A DNA stretch of 64,000 nucleotides from Aquisalinus luteolus. Lineage in GTDB: Bacteria; Pseudomonadota; Alphaproteobacteria; Caulobacterales; Parvularculaceae. Location: the NCBI RefSeq assembly GCF_009712425.2, contig NZ_VCJR02000002.1, positions 868,001 to 932,000 on the forward strand, given 5' to 3'. Shown here piece after piece: positions 47,061 through 57,531 of this stretch. A program made the position numbers and the translations under genes. Every line of letters starts with the position of its first letter. The first letter of the stretch is position 1. The notes beneath the pieces are model-generated. The model saw only the letters and a program-made list of their open reading frames with translations. It had not been told where the DNA came from and ran no database searches.

Positions 47061-48980
47061 ATGGCGCGTTTTACCCCCGACTTCCTTGACCAGCTGCGCG
47101 ACCGGTTGCGTGCATCCGACGTGATCGGCCAGCATGTGAAGCTGAAAAAGGAAGGGCGCGAGTTCCGCGGGCTGTCGCCCTTCACCAACGAGAAGACGCC
47201 GTCCTTCTTCGTCAATGACGACAAGCAGCGCTATTTCGACTTTTCCTCGGGCAAGTCGGGCGACATTGTCGGCTTCCTGATGGACACCCAAAAGCTGACC
47301 TTTGTCGAGGCGGTCACCCGCCTCGCCGAACAGGCCGGCATGGATATCCCCCAGGACACCTATGAGGATCGCCAAAAGGAAGAAGAGCGCAAGGGCCTCG
47401 CTGAGGCCTGCGCCGCGGCGGCGAAATTCTATATCGACAGCCTGCAGCGGATCGAGGGGCGCAATGCCCGGGAATATCTGGAAGGCCGCCAGGTGCCGGA
47501 AAAACTGCAGCGCTCTTTCGGCATGGGTTATGCCCCGGCGGATCGCACCGCGCTGAAGGATCACCTGATCAACAAGGGCTTCGACCCTAAACTGCTGGTC
47601 GAGGCAGGGTTGCTGATCCAGCCTGACAATGGCGCGGCATATGACCGTTTCCGCGACCGGGTCATGTTCCCGATCCTGTGGCAGAAAAACAAGGTCATCG
47701 CCTTTGGCGGCAGGGCGCTCGATAAATCGGCCAAGGCGAAATATCTGAACTCGCCGGAAACGCCGCTCTTCCACAAGGGTCATGTCCTCTACAACTATAT
47801 GCGCGCGAGGAAGGCCGCCGCCGACCTGCCGAAGGAGACAGGCCATCCGCTGATCGTCTGCGAAGGCTATATGGACGTGATCGCGCTTGCCGGGGCCGGG
47901 TTCGGCAATGCGGTCGCGCCGCTCGGCACCGCGCTGACCGAAAACCAGATCGAGCTGCTGTGGCGTGCCTGCGACGAGCCGATTCTGTGTTTCGACGGCG
48001 ACCGCGCCGGTGTCGGCGCCGCCCACCGGGCGATCGATCGGGCGCTGCCGATCCTGCGGCCCGGAAAATCCCTGAAATTCGCGTTTTTGCCGGAGGGGCA
48101 GGACCCCGATGACATGGTCAAGGCACAAGGCGCGCAGGCCTTCCAGGGCGTGCTCGATGCCGCCCTACCGCTTGCCGACGTACTCTGGACCCGCGAGATC
48201 GAGGCCCAGCCCCTGACGACGCCGGAACGCAAGGCCGCGTTCCGCGCCCATCTGCGCACGCTGGTCAAGGGCATTGGCGACAAGGATGTGCGCCTCGCCT
48301 ATGGCGGCTATTTTTCTGAAAAACTGAACCAGATGAACGCCCCCCAGCGCCAGCAGGGCAGTGGAAATCGTGGCTTTTCAGGCGGTTACGTGCCGCGCGG
48401 GGGTAACAGGCCGGGGTTCTTCGGTCGGGGCGGCATGGCGCCGACAGTGCAGGCGTCGATGGCGCTGAAAGCCCGCCTCGGCACCAGTGCTGGCGCGGCG
48501 CAAGGGGGGCGGGTCGCTTCCCAGCGCGAAGCCCTTCTGGTGTTTACGCTTTTCAATCATCCGGGACTGTTTGCCCGTCAGGAAGAGGCGATCCTGGACC
48601 TCGAACTCGCAGATGCCGACCTGTCGGCGTTATTGCGTGAGATAATCTCTGCCCTCAGCGCCGATCCGGCGCTTGACAGGGAGGGTCTTGCACGCCACAT
48701 GTCAACAGTTGCGCATATTGCAGGCACCTTGGAGCAGATGCTCAAGAACGAGCGGCTCAGATTGACAAAATTCGCCTGCGCAGATGCAACGCTCGAAGAT
48801 GCGGAAGATGGCTGGCTGAACACGCTTTCCATCCACCTTCATCATGGCCCCTTGCGGCTGGAAGAGATGGAAGCGGCTGGCGAGGCGTTTCTGGACGAGA
48901 CTTCCGAGGCACGCTGGCGGGTCACCCATACGCACCGTCAGGCCGTGGTGGCGGACAACAAGGTGCAGGACGAGCGCTGA
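47061..48980 (+). CDS. dnaG: DNA primase, apparently lacking zinc-finger ligands
   Basis: A 639-residue primase that makes RNA primers for replication. The N-terminal domain follows the zinc-binding fold but its ligands are replaced: GLSPFTNEKTPSFFV stands where CPFH...K..PS is usual, and YFDFSSGKSGDIVGFL where the CxxC pair sits. The TOPRIM core is intact (LIVCEGYMDVIALAGAGF; FDGDRAGVGAAHR; FLPEGQDPDDMV). A Gly/Arg-rich linker (~435-480) precedes the helicase-binding C-domain. ATG 47061 is the natural start; the frame open to 46938 adds an unrelated leader. rpoD follows 98 bases downstream. Confidence 0.95.
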   Translation: MARFTPDFLDQLRDRLRASDVIGQHVKLKKEGREFRGLSPFTNEKTPSFFVNDDKQRYFDFSSGKSGDIVGFLMDTQKLTFVEAVTRLAEQAGMDIPQDTYEDRQKEEERKGLAEACAAAAKFYIDSLQRIEGRNAREYLEGRQVPEKLQRSFGMGYAPADRTALKDHLINKGFDPKLLVEAGLLIQPDNGAAYDRFRDRVMFPILWQKNKVIAFGGRALDKSAKAKYLNSPETPLFHKGHVLYNYMRARKAAADLPKETGHPLIVCEGYMDVIALAGAGFGNAVAPLGTALTENQIELLWRACDEPILCFDGDRAGVGAAHRAIDRALPILRPGKSLKFAFLPEGQDPDDMVKAQGAQAFQGVLDAALPLADVLWTREIEAQPLTTPERKAAFRAHLRTLVKGIGDKDVRLAYGGYFSEKLNQMNAPQRQQGSGNRGFSGGYVPRGGNRPGFFGRGGMAPTVQASMALKARLGTSAGAAQGGRVASQREALLVFTLFNHPGLFARQEEAILDLELADADLSALLREIISALSADPALDREGLARHMSTVAHIAGTLEQMLKNERLRLTKFACADATLEDAEDGWLNTLSIHLHHGPLRLEEMEAAGEAFLDETSEARWRVTHTHRQAVVADNKVQDER

Positions 48981-49078
48981 CGCGGCACTATATTTGAATT
49001 GATGACGTTGACCCTGGCTCGGGGGAAGGGCAGCGGAAACGTCTATCGGGCGGCAAGTTTAGACGAACAAGGATTGCA

Positions 49079-51073
<1,995 letters not shown>

Positions 51074-51101
51074 TCCGGCTTCGAGAATAATCCGCATAGT
51101 G

Positions 51102-51132
51102 AAAAACCCGGCCTCTCAAGGCCGGGTTTTTT
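51102..51132. terminator. Intrinsic terminator of rpoD
   Basis: AAAAACCCGGCCT (51102-51114), loop CTCA, AGGCCGGGTTTTT (51119-51131). It separates rpoD from the converging UrcA-family gene. Confidence 0.95.
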
Positions 51133-51172
51133 GCTGTTGTAGATTTGTATACTGGCGGTGGAGCTGCTGTGC

Positions 51173-51457
51173 CTACCAGCCACTCATCTCTGACAGGCCG
51201 TCATTGCCGATCTCGTCAACAGCTTCGCCGGTACGCTGGTCAGCACACGTCTCGATACTGATACCTCGTGCCTCGGCATCGCCGCCGGCGCAAAGCCGCC
51301 AGACATCCATGCGGAGCTTCTTGTAGACCTCTGCCGTGCCTGCTGATGTCGCAAGAGCGCTCTGGTCGTAACTGATGGTCTGCGGTGCTTCGCTTGGCGC
51401 GGCTGGCGCCAGGGTGACGCTGGCAATGGCCAGCAGGGTGGATAGTGTAATGCTCAT
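51173..51457 (-). CDS. UrcA-family small secreted protein (copy 1)
   Basis: A 94-residue protein with a signal peptide (about 1-20, ending APAAPSEA). The core ISYDQSALATSAGTAEVYKKLRMDVWRLC...CADQRTGEAVDEIGN shows the UrcA pattern: a Tyr/Asp-rich strand, a helix and two cysteines that may bond. The family is named after a uranium-responsive Caulobacter gene and has no known function. It is the last of three tandem relatives on the minus strand, more diverged than the other two, and its leader lacks their shared GAGAGAAGTCATGAA sequence. Confidence 0.8.
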   Translation of the reverse strand: MSITLSTLLAIASVTLAPAAPSEAPQTISYDQSALATSAGTAEVYKKLRMDVWRLCAGGDAEARGISIETCADQRTGEAVDEIGNDGLSEMSGW

Positions 51458-51539
51458 GGGGTCTCTCCCTTCAGGTTGCGCCCTCTACGCAAAAACGGAA
51501 GTAACCGGGCGGCTGTGACGGCGCGCCCGGTTGGTAAGG

Positions 51540-51869
51540 CTACTGGCGGGACAGGCGGATATCGCCGTCCTCGCTGTTGTGATACGCAGTCAGGCGGCTG
51601 TGGTCGATTTCCTCGACCGCGATGTCCAGCACGTCTTCCTTGCAGCTGTGAAAACGGCTGACCTCCCGCATATTGTAGCCGACAGATTCGCAGATCTCCC
51701 GTGCCTGCTTGTCCAGGTCGCGATGCAGTTCGGCAATGCCTGTCGAGCTTTGCAGCAGTTTCCGGTCGACCTTCATGTGATAATCGTCCCCGGCATTGGC
51801 GGTAGACAGGGCTGCCAGTGGCAGGACGCTGGCAGCGGCAATGGCGGCGACAAGGTTTGACTTTTTCAT
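51540..51869 (-). CDS. UrcA-family small secreted protein (copy 2)
   Basis: A 109-residue protein. The signal peptide is ~1-26 (ending STANAG). The mature part reads MKVDRKLLQSSTGIAELHRDLDKQAREICESVGYNMREVSRFHSCKEDVLDIAVEEI, with the paired cysteines of the family. The leader and first codons (AGAGAGAAGTCATGAA) match those of copy 3, showing duplication. Function unknown. Confidence 0.82.
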   Translation of the reverse strand: MKKSNLVAAIAAASVLPLAALSTANAGDDYHMKVDRKLLQSSTGIAELHRDLDKQAREICESVGYNMREVSRFHSCKEDVLDIAVEEIDHSRLTAYHNSEDGDIRLSRQ

Positions 51870-51965
51870 GACTTCTCTCTCTTTCCTGTTTGCTCCACTC
51901 CCTCGGGAACAGTCAGTATACGGTTTGAAATGGATGGCAGGTGGCCCGTTGCCTGTGCGCTGTTT

Positions 51966-52295
51966 CTAGCTGCGCTGGTTGTGAATATTGCTCAGGGCCT
52001 TGTCGCCGATCTCGCGGACCGATTGCTCGACGACATGATCGACGCACTCCGCCTTGGCCATGTTGTTGCGCATGGCGTAGCCTTCAGCGCCACAGATACG
52101 CTTGGCATCGGTGACGATTTCTCGGTAGACAGACCGTGTACCAACGATATCGCGCAGGGCGAGTTCATTGTAGTCGACGGTGTATTCCCTGGCATCGGCA
52201 GGGGGCTTGGCAGGGGTGTTGTTTGCGGCGCTGGCACCGGAAATTGAGGCGAGCGCAAGGGTTGCGGCAAAAGCCGCCATAGCGATTGACTTCAT
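51966..52295 (-). CDS. UrcA-family small secreted protein (copy 3)
   Basis: A 109-residue protein with a signal peptide ~1-24 (ending SGASAA). The core is YTVDYNELALRDIVGTRSVYREIVTDAKRICGAEGYAMRNNMAKAECVDHVVEQSVREI, the clearest UrcA pattern of the three. ATG 52295 is chosen for its AGAGAGAAG ribosome site; the frame start at 52364 is not supported. Upstream lies an AT-rich stretch with a TACTAT-TGTT-ATAGTA palindrome near 52411, probably promoter or operator. Confidence 0.85.
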   Translation of the reverse strand: MKSIAMAAFAATLALASISGASAANNTPAKPPADAREYTVDYNELALRDIVGTRSVYREIVTDAKRICGAEGYAMRNNMAKAECVDHVVEQSVREIGDKALSNIHNQRS

Positions 52296-52472
52296 GACTT
52301 CTCTCTTTGTTTTGCGCCCTCTGATGGAGCATTTGGGTAGTGTGCGTATTTGACGCAAGACCATTAGAGGCCAGTTTCGAAATTTTTCTACTAAAAAGGT
52401 CGTAATAAACTACTATTGTTATAGTATATTGGGGTGCGGCCTTGTATGGTGAGGGCATGATGGTGAACCAAA

Positions 52473-52925
52473 TCAATCAGTTACGGGGAGGGCAGTCGCA
52501 TATTTGAAGCGCGAATAGACGATGTTTGTGTCAGACCGTCTGATGGTGTCATCGCTCAGGATGTACTCATCGATCCAGACTTCATAGGTCGGCAGGTCTC
52601 TGAAATGGGCGATGACGATGAAGTCTGTTTCTCCGGACACGGTATAACACTGGGTGACCTCGTCGGCGTCGAGCATGCGTTTCTTGAAGCGGCTATATGT
52701 CTGTCGTGTCTCCTCATTCATGGTCACCGAGACGATAACGGTGATGCCGAGCTTTCCGGGGTCGACGAGGGAGACATCCGCGATGATGATGCCATCCTCT
52801 CGCAGCCTGGCGATGCGCCGTCGCACGGACGTGGCGGAGAGATTTACCTGTTCGGCGATCTGCTCATTCGTCAGCCGGCAGTTATCCTGAAGAAGGGTCA
52901 GGATGTGGCGGTCGAAACTGTCCAT
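52473..52925 (-). CDS. Lrp/AsnC-family regulator
   Basis: A 150-residue regulator. The N-terminal HTH is at ~1-60 (MDSFDRHILTLLQDNCRLTNEQIAEQVNLSATSVRRRIARL), then the RAM effector-binding domain (IIADVSLVDPGKLGITVIVSV; CYTVSGETDFIVIAHFRDLPTYEVWIDEYIL). Members respond to amino acids and often control transport or degradation genes. It is divergent from the beta-propeller gene, with 104 bases between, and may regulate it. Confidence 0.92.
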   Translation of the reverse strand: MDSFDRHILTLLQDNCRLTNEQIAEQVNLSATSVRRRIARLREDGIIIADVSLVDPGKLGITVIVSVTMNEETRQTYSRFKKRMLDADEVTQCYTVSGETDFIVIAHFRDLPTYEVWIDEYILSDDTIRRSDTNIVYSRFKYATALPVTD

Positions 52926-53029
52926 GGCAAGCGGTCCTCACTGATGCGCGGCGGAAATCGCCTAAAGAAAGTCAAGAATGATCAAAAAAAAGCCGCGCAG
53001 GCTACTAAAATCGCCGCCAATGACCGTCA

Positions 53030-53995
53030 ATGGCGATCTATGGTCAGGGTTCATCAATCCTGGAGGCTCCCATAAAACATCTCATCCTGTCAGCAATTGC
53101 CGTCCTGGCAAGCGGCACCGCCGCGCACGCCCAGCAGCAGACCGCACTGCAACTCTGGCAACCCGCCGAGGAGTATTTCGATGGCGGCTGGGTCTTCACC
53201 CCATCATTCTCACCAGACGGCCAGACGGCCTGGGTCGTGCACTGGGCCGACCCCTTGAATCTTGCCGAACCCCAAGCGCTCTACAGGTTGGAGCGTGAGG
53301 GTGGCCGCTGGGCCAGTCCCCTCAAAAGCGATGTTGCTCCAAACAAGCTTTTAGACTGGCCCAGCGTGTCCCCCGACGGGACTACGCTTTTTCTGTCCAT
53401 CGCCGAATGGCAGGTGATGAATGGTCAAAGGATTGATGATTTCGATCTGTACACGATTGACCTTGATGATCCCGTAATGACTCCCCGGCTGATCACCAGC
53501 TCTGGCGTCAATACGCCAAAGACGCCGCAAAATGCGACGCGGGGCTACGCCGCCAATGAGACAGGTCCGCGCCTGCTGGCTGACGGGACGCTGGTGTTCT
53601 GGACTGAGCGGGACGGCGCTACGGGTGGGCGCGACATTTTCTTCGCCGCGCCAAACGCTGAGGGTGGCTGGCTGCCGCCGGAGGAGTATCCGCACAATAC
53701 AGTAAAGCGCGACAGCCATCCCTGGTTGCCGGTCGATGACAGTTACATGCTGTTCGCATCCAACCGGCCGGGCGGGTATGGCCGGGACGACCTTTATTAC
53801 TCGCAACGCCTTTCCGATGGGGGCTGGTCTGAACCCTGCAATCTCGGGCCTGAAATCAACTCGGCTCACGATGATAACGCACCCGGCATCGACCCGCTGA
53901 CGGGCGCCCTCCTGTTCTCCTCTGATCGTCCGCTGGGTGGCGTTGACTTCTATCGTGTCTATGAAGCGTTGCTGGAAGGCGAGTACTGCGAATAA
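53030..53995 (+). CDS. Secreted PD40/WD40-like beta-propeller protein, unusual start
   Basis: A 321-residue protein (or 307 if begun at 53072). The repeats are of the TolB/PD40 kind: FTPSFSPDGQTAWVV, WPSVSPDGTTLFLSI, GPRLLADGTLVFWTER, SHPWLPVDDSYMLFASNRPGGYGRDDLYYS, GIDPLTGALLFSSDRPLGG. Such proteins bind partners or cell-wall material in the periplasm. A GGAGG at 53062-53066 lies five bases before ATA at 53072, which begins an ideal signal peptide (IKHLILSAIAVLASGTAAHAQ). The only ATG in frame (53030) has no ribosome site. So the true start may be the ATA codon, or the ATG may be used with a longer leader. Function unknown. Confidence 0.78.
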   Translation: MAIYGQGSSILEAPIKHLILSAIAVLASGTAAHAQQQTALQLWQPAEEYFDGGWVFTPSFSPDGQTAWVVHWADPLNLAEPQALYRLEREGGRWASPLKSDVAPNKLLDWPSVSPDGTTLFLSIAEWQVMNGQRIDDFDLYTIDLDDPVMTPRLITSSGVNTPKTPQNATRGYAANETGPRLLADGTLVFWTERDGATGGRDIFFAAPNAEGGWLPPEEYPHNTVKRDSHPWLPVDDSYMLFASNRPGGYGRDDLYYSQRLSDGGWSEPCNLGPEINSAHDDNAPGIDPLTGALLFSSDRPLGGVDFYRVYEALLEGEYCE

Positions 53996-54398
53996 GAAGT
54001 TTGTCAGTAGGCATACAAAAGAGGAGCCATCCACGAACCCGCTCTGTCAGAAAGGGTGAGCCGTGGATGGCAGCCCGGCAGGATGCTTCTGCCGGGTATG
54101 AAACCGGATGTCCGAGACGGGTCTCGAGGGTGTGGAGCAACGATATGTGCGCCCGCCCCGGCCAGTCCGGTTTCAAAATCATGCGTCAGGATTTGCTGCC
54201 TCAGGCAGGCCGTCTCCCAGCGTTTGACCTGTTCGTTATGCGATCAGCCGATGTGGCGAGATCGAGCGCTATTACTGCGCAGGACCACTAGAGGCGGGAT
54301 TGGGCAGAGCTTCAACTAAATATGCCGTAATAAAATACGATATAATTAGTTACATCGTATGTCACCGACCGTTCGTCGATTGGGGCAGCAGAAAAATG
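53996..54398. other. 400-base convergent gap with a series of strong hairpins; candidate structured RNA
   Basis: The gap lies beyond the 3' ends of two converging genes. GCCATCCACG (54026-54035) pairs exactly with 54062-54071 and encloses ACCC/GGGT; CCCGGCAG-GATGCTT-CTGCCGGG occupies 54074-54096; GAAACCGGA (54100-54108) pairs with 54166-54174 and encloses CGAGAC-GG-GTCTCG (54113-54126). The remainder (54180-54398) includes AT-rich sequence with TATAAT at 54341 and an ATACGAT/ATCGTAT inverted repeat. No real open frame is supported. It does not match a classic RNA family I recognise; some hairpins may simply end the flanking transcripts. Confidence 0.5.
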
Positions 54399-55442
54399 CT
54401 AACAGCAGGCGGCTGGCGCAATCCCGGCCCTTGCCTCACCAAACGGCATCTGCGTGCCGCAGCCTTCAAATATGCCGTAATGATTATCCCAGTTGCCGAT
54501 GAACTGAAATGCTCCGGCAAACCGGCTTTCCTTCAGCATACGGTAAGTATTGCCGCAGACGGGGAAGACTTTGCCCGTCTCGATCACGTGATGGGCATCG
54601 AGGATGAAGGCATCCCGGGCATGCTCGATCGAGCCGTCATAGATGACGGCCTGGCCGTAATCCTCGCAGGCCGGCTCCAGTGCATCGATATTGAACAGCC
54701 GATAAGTGGCCGAGAAGAACCGCGCCCGGCCCAGTTTTTCCTGCAGCATTTCATTCTCGACTTCCAGCGGCCTGTCGGTGACAAGGCGCGGGTCGGCAAA
54801 ACCTGCCTGTTTCGACAGGGTGAGGAAATCATTCCAGTAAAGTGCGCCGCCAAGGCATTCGCCGAACAGCACCGGGTCTTCCCGCACGGCCCGGGGCAGC
54901 CGCCGGTCGGCATAGACATCGGAGAAGTAGAACTCCCCGCCGGGCTTCAGCAGGCGCTTGACCCCGGCCAGCACTGCCGGCTTGTCCATCAACAAATTGA
55001 TGACGCAGTTGGAGACGACGACATCGAAACTGCCGGGCTCAAGCTCAAGCCGGTCGAGCTTTTCGATATAGCCCTTCTCGAAGCGCACATTGGAAAACCC
55101 GAACCTTTCCGCATGCCAGTCGCGATGGGCATTGGCGACAGCCAGCTGTTCGTCGGTCATGTCTACGCCGACAACCTCGCCCTCCGGCCCCACCATCTGG
55201 GCGAGAGCATAGGCATCCCGGCCAGAGCCGGAGCCGAGATCGAGCACGCGTGTACCCTTCAGGGCCAGCGGCGCGATCAGGCCGCAGCCGTAATATTTCG
55301 CCATCACCTCGTCATGGATATTTGCGAGCAGGGCCTTGTGAAAGGAGGGGATATCCTCCGTCGTGCAGCAGGCATCGGTCTTCAGGTCGGCTGAGGATTG
55401 CAGCACCTTGCCGTAATAGTCGCTGACGATCTGTTCGTTCAT
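54399..55442 (-). CDS. ArsM-like SAM-dependent methyltransferase
   Basis: A 347-residue methyltransferase of the arsenite-methyltransferase type. VRDYYGKVL-like start (VSDYYGKVLQSS), then CCTTED with vicinal cysteines, the SAM loop VLDLGSGSGRDAY, GVDMTDEQLAVA, VVVSNCVINL with the conserved Cys, RLLKPGGEFYFSDVYADRRLP, and FPVCGNTYRMLKES with another. It ends with a tandem Cys pair. ArsM converts arsenite to methylated, volatile or less toxic forms. No other ars genes are in view, so another thiol-reactive substrate is possible. It is longer than typical bacterial ArsM (about 270-280) and closer to the long form. Confidence 0.83.
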   Translation of the reverse strand: MNEQIVSDYYGKVLQSSADLKTDACCTTEDIPSFHKALLANIHDEVMAKYYGCGLIAPLALKGTRVLDLGSGSGRDAYALAQMVGPEGEVVGVDMTDEQLAVANAHRDWHAERFGFSNVRFEKGYIEKLDRLELEPGSFDVVVSNCVINLLMDKPAVLAGVKRLLKPGGEFYFSDVYADRRLPRAVREDPVLFGECLGGALYWNDFLTLSKQAGFADPRLVTDRPLEVENEMLQEKLGRARFFSATYRLFNIDALEPACEDYGQAVIYDGSIEHARDAFILDAHHVIETGKVFPVCGNTYRMLKESRFAGAFQFIGNWDNHYGIFEGCGTQMPFGEARAGIAPAACC

Positions 55443-55677
55443 GGCCGGGCTCCCTTGCCTTGCTGTTCACATCACCACAAAGCAGCATCATTTTAGCGCG
55501 TCACATGACAATGGCGCGAGCTTTGTGCGTTTTCGCCACTCCGGAGCGCTCTTTCCTGCAAATCCACGAGAGCAACCCTATATAATGTGTGGAAAAACTG
55601 GATTTTAACGCAGGGCTCGTGTACACGATCCCCTGTTTTCGCACCTGCGAACACCAGACGACCGAAAGGGGCATCTC

Positions 55678-56034
55678 ATGCTGCTCAACATGCTCAAGGC
55701 GAAGATCCATCGCGCCACCATCACCATGACCGACCTTCACTACGAGGGGTCGATCGCGATCGACCGCGACATCCTCGATGCGGCGGGCATCCACCCCTAT
55801 GAGCATGTCGACATCTGGAACGTCACGAACGGTAATCGCCTCGCGACCTATGCCATCGAGGGCGAGCGCGGTTCCGGCTGCTTCATGCTGAACGGTGCCG
55901 CCGCGCGCCTCGCAGAGCCGGGTGACAAGATCATCATCGCCGCCTTCGGCCAGCTGCCGGCAGAAGAAGCCGCCAATTACAAGCCGACCGTCGTCCTGAT
56001 GAATGACGACAACACGATCCAGAGCGTGATCTAG
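55678..56034 (+). CDS. panD: Aspartate 1-decarboxylase proenzyme
   Basis: A 118-residue pyruvoyl enzyme that makes beta-alanine for pantothenate and coenzyme A. The self-cleavage site Gly24-Ser25 is seen in [21 protein letters not shown], Tyr58-type proton donor region ([13 protein letters not shown]) and [19 protein letters not shown] complete the fold. Single gene. A TATAAT at 55581 could be its -10 box, though no good -35 is seen. Confidence 0.95.
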   Translation: MLLNMLKAKIHRATITMTDLHYEGSIAIDRDILDAAGIHPYEHVDIWNVTNGNRLATYAIEGERGSGCFMLNGAAARLAEPGDKIIIAAFGQLPAEEAANYKPTVVLMNDDNTIQSVI

Positions 56035-56081
56035 GCCGGCGCCTGCGCTGCGGCGTTCTTCGAAATCTGTCTCGACAAACA

Positions 56082-56113
56082 CAAAGCCCGGGCACCTGGC
56101 CCGGACTTTGTTT
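56082..56113. terminator. Bidirectional terminator between panD and GH43
   Basis: CAAAG-C-CCGGGC (56082-56093) pairs with GCCCGG-A-CTTTG (56099-56110) with one mismatch; T-rich flanks occur on both sides. Confidence 0.75.
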
Positions 56114-56133
56114 CATTGATCTTCAGCGATCGA

Positions 56134-57354
56134 TCAGTCGTTGTAGTTCTCGACCGTAACGTCATCGCCGAAGAACGGGTCGACCGGCTCGATCGTACCG
56201 TCATCATTGATCGTCAGCGGCGTGATCTTCACGTTGCGCAGGTGGTTTACGCCAGACAGCTGGGTGTCGTGATAGGCGAGGTAATACTGGCCTTCATATT
56301 CGAAGATCGAGTGGTGGTTGGTCCAGCCCTGTACCGGCAGGTTGACGACGCCCTGATAGGTAAACGGCCCATACGGACTATCCGACGTGCCATAGACGAT
56401 CTTGTGGGTGTCGCCAGTCGACCAGGACATGTAATAGGTGCCGTTGATCTTGTTCACCCATGCGGCCTCGAAGAAGCGGCGGTCATTGTCGCCGGCTTTC
56501 AGCGGCTCGCCGTTCTCGTCAAGCAGCAGGACATCGCGCGGCTCCTCGGCATAGCTGAGCATGTCGTCGCTCATCTTTGCGACATAAGGCACCAGCGCCG
56601 GTTCATCAGCCTCCAGGTCTTCCTGGTTCAGGTCCGGGCTGTCGTCATACTCGCCGGTGGTCCAGCGCTGCAGCTGGCCGCCCCAGATGCCGCCGACATA
56701 CATGTAGTAGGTGCCATCGGTATCCTCGAAAACGGACGGGTCCATGGAGTAGGAGCCTTCGATCCAGCTCTCTTCTGCCGTGAACGGACCGGTCGGGGAG
56801 TCGGACGAAGCGACACCGATACGGAAGATGCCGTCATAATCCTTGGCCGGGAAATACAGGTAATATTTGCCGTCTTTCTCGGCGGCGTCCGGCGCCCACA
56901 TCTTGTCGCGCGCCCATGGCACATCATCGACATGCAGGCCGACATCGTGGATCGTCACCTCGCCGCCCGGCTCGTCCATCGACAGGACGATGTAGTCCTT
57001 CATGTCATACTGGCTGCCGAGATCGTCCTGCGGGATGCCGGTGTCGACATCGTGGCTCGGATAGACATAGACGCGGCCATCATCCCAGACATGGACTGAC
57101 GGGTCGGCGGTGTAGATTTCCGTGACCAGCGGCTGGGCGATGTAGTCGGCCTCGGTAAACTCGCCGCTCGTCTCCAGCTCATAACGCTCGGCGTCGGACA
57201 GTTCTTCCTCGCCAGCATCGGCGCTCGCCATATCCGTTTCGGACATTTCCATGCTGTCTTCAGCCGGTGTCGTATCCTCTTCCGGCGCTGGCGTCTCGCC
57301 GCAGGCAGCCATCAGCAAGATGGCGCTGGTCATAAGCAATGTCGTCTTAAGCAT
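56134..57354 (-). CDS. Lipoprotein glycoside hydrolase family 43 (second copy)
   Basis: A 406-residue protein with lipobox LMAAC (Cys18) and an acidic linker. The GH43 propeller shows the general base in YTADPSVHVWDDGRVYVYPSHD, MWAPDAAEKDGKYYLYFPA, the second Asp in SYSMDPSVFEDTDGTYYMYVGG and the general acid in FFEAAWVNKINGTYYMSWSTGD, with late HHSIFEYEGQYYLAYHD. It differs from the copy at 9.6 kb and probably has another specificity within arabinoxylan. ATG 57354 has AGGAG nine bases upstream. A perfect palindrome containing the TGTTAGCG core lies 44 bases upstream. Confidence 0.92.
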   Translation of the reverse strand: MLKTTLLMTSAILLMAACGETPAPEEDTTPAEDSMEMSETDMASADAGEEELSDAERYELETSGEFTEADYIAQPLVTEIYTADPSVHVWDDGRVYVYPSHDVDTGIPQDDLGSQYDMKDYIVLSMDEPGGEVTIHDVGLHVDDVPWARDKMWAPDAAEKDGKYYLYFPAKDYDGIFRIGVASSDSPTGPFTAEESWIEGSYSMDPSVFEDTDGTYYMYVGGIWGGQLQRWTTGEYDDSPDLNQEDLEADEPALVPYVAKMSDDMLSYAEEPRDVLLLDENGEPLKAGDNDRRFFEAAWVNKINGTYYMSWSTGDTHKIVYGTSDSPYGPFTYQGVVNLPVQGWTNHHSIFEYEGQYYLAYHDTQLSGVNHLRNVKITPLTINDDGTIEPVDPFFGDDVTVENYND

Positions 57355-57397
57355 GGGATATCGCTCCTGTTGTTTCATTTCCCTGGGTCGGCTTGCG

Positions 57398-57423
57398 CCG
57401 TAATGTTTCCGCTAACATTACGG
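57398..57423 (-). promoter_or_regulatory. Perfect operator-like palindrome upstream of GH43
   Basis: CCGTAATGTT, six bases, then AACATTACGG: ten-base exact arms. On the GH43 strand the middle reads TGTTAGCGGAAACA. It is the best example of the site shared with 8228 and 46184. Confidence 0.72.
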
Positions 57424-57531
57424 ATACCGGGATCGATTGGCAAGAAATACCGGAAGGGGCCGGAAAAGCGACTGTGCTTGCCGTAATGCCATCAAGAGGC
57501 TCTATTTGTGTTGAAAGAGGTTAGGGTCATC

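Noticed and set aside
54001..54319. Two short plus-strand frames (96 and 87 codons) in the convergent gap
   Set aside because: No ribosome site, Arg/Ser/Pro-rich frame-shadow composition, and they cross the strong hairpins.
54318..54481. 14-base direct repeat AAATATGCCGTAAT, 150 bases apart
   Set aside because: One copy is inside arsM-like coding sequence; a pair of this length is expected by chance in 64 kb.
54300..55394. 364-codon plus-strand frame opposite the ArsM-like gene
   Set aside because: Antisense to a protein with clear methyltransferase motifs.
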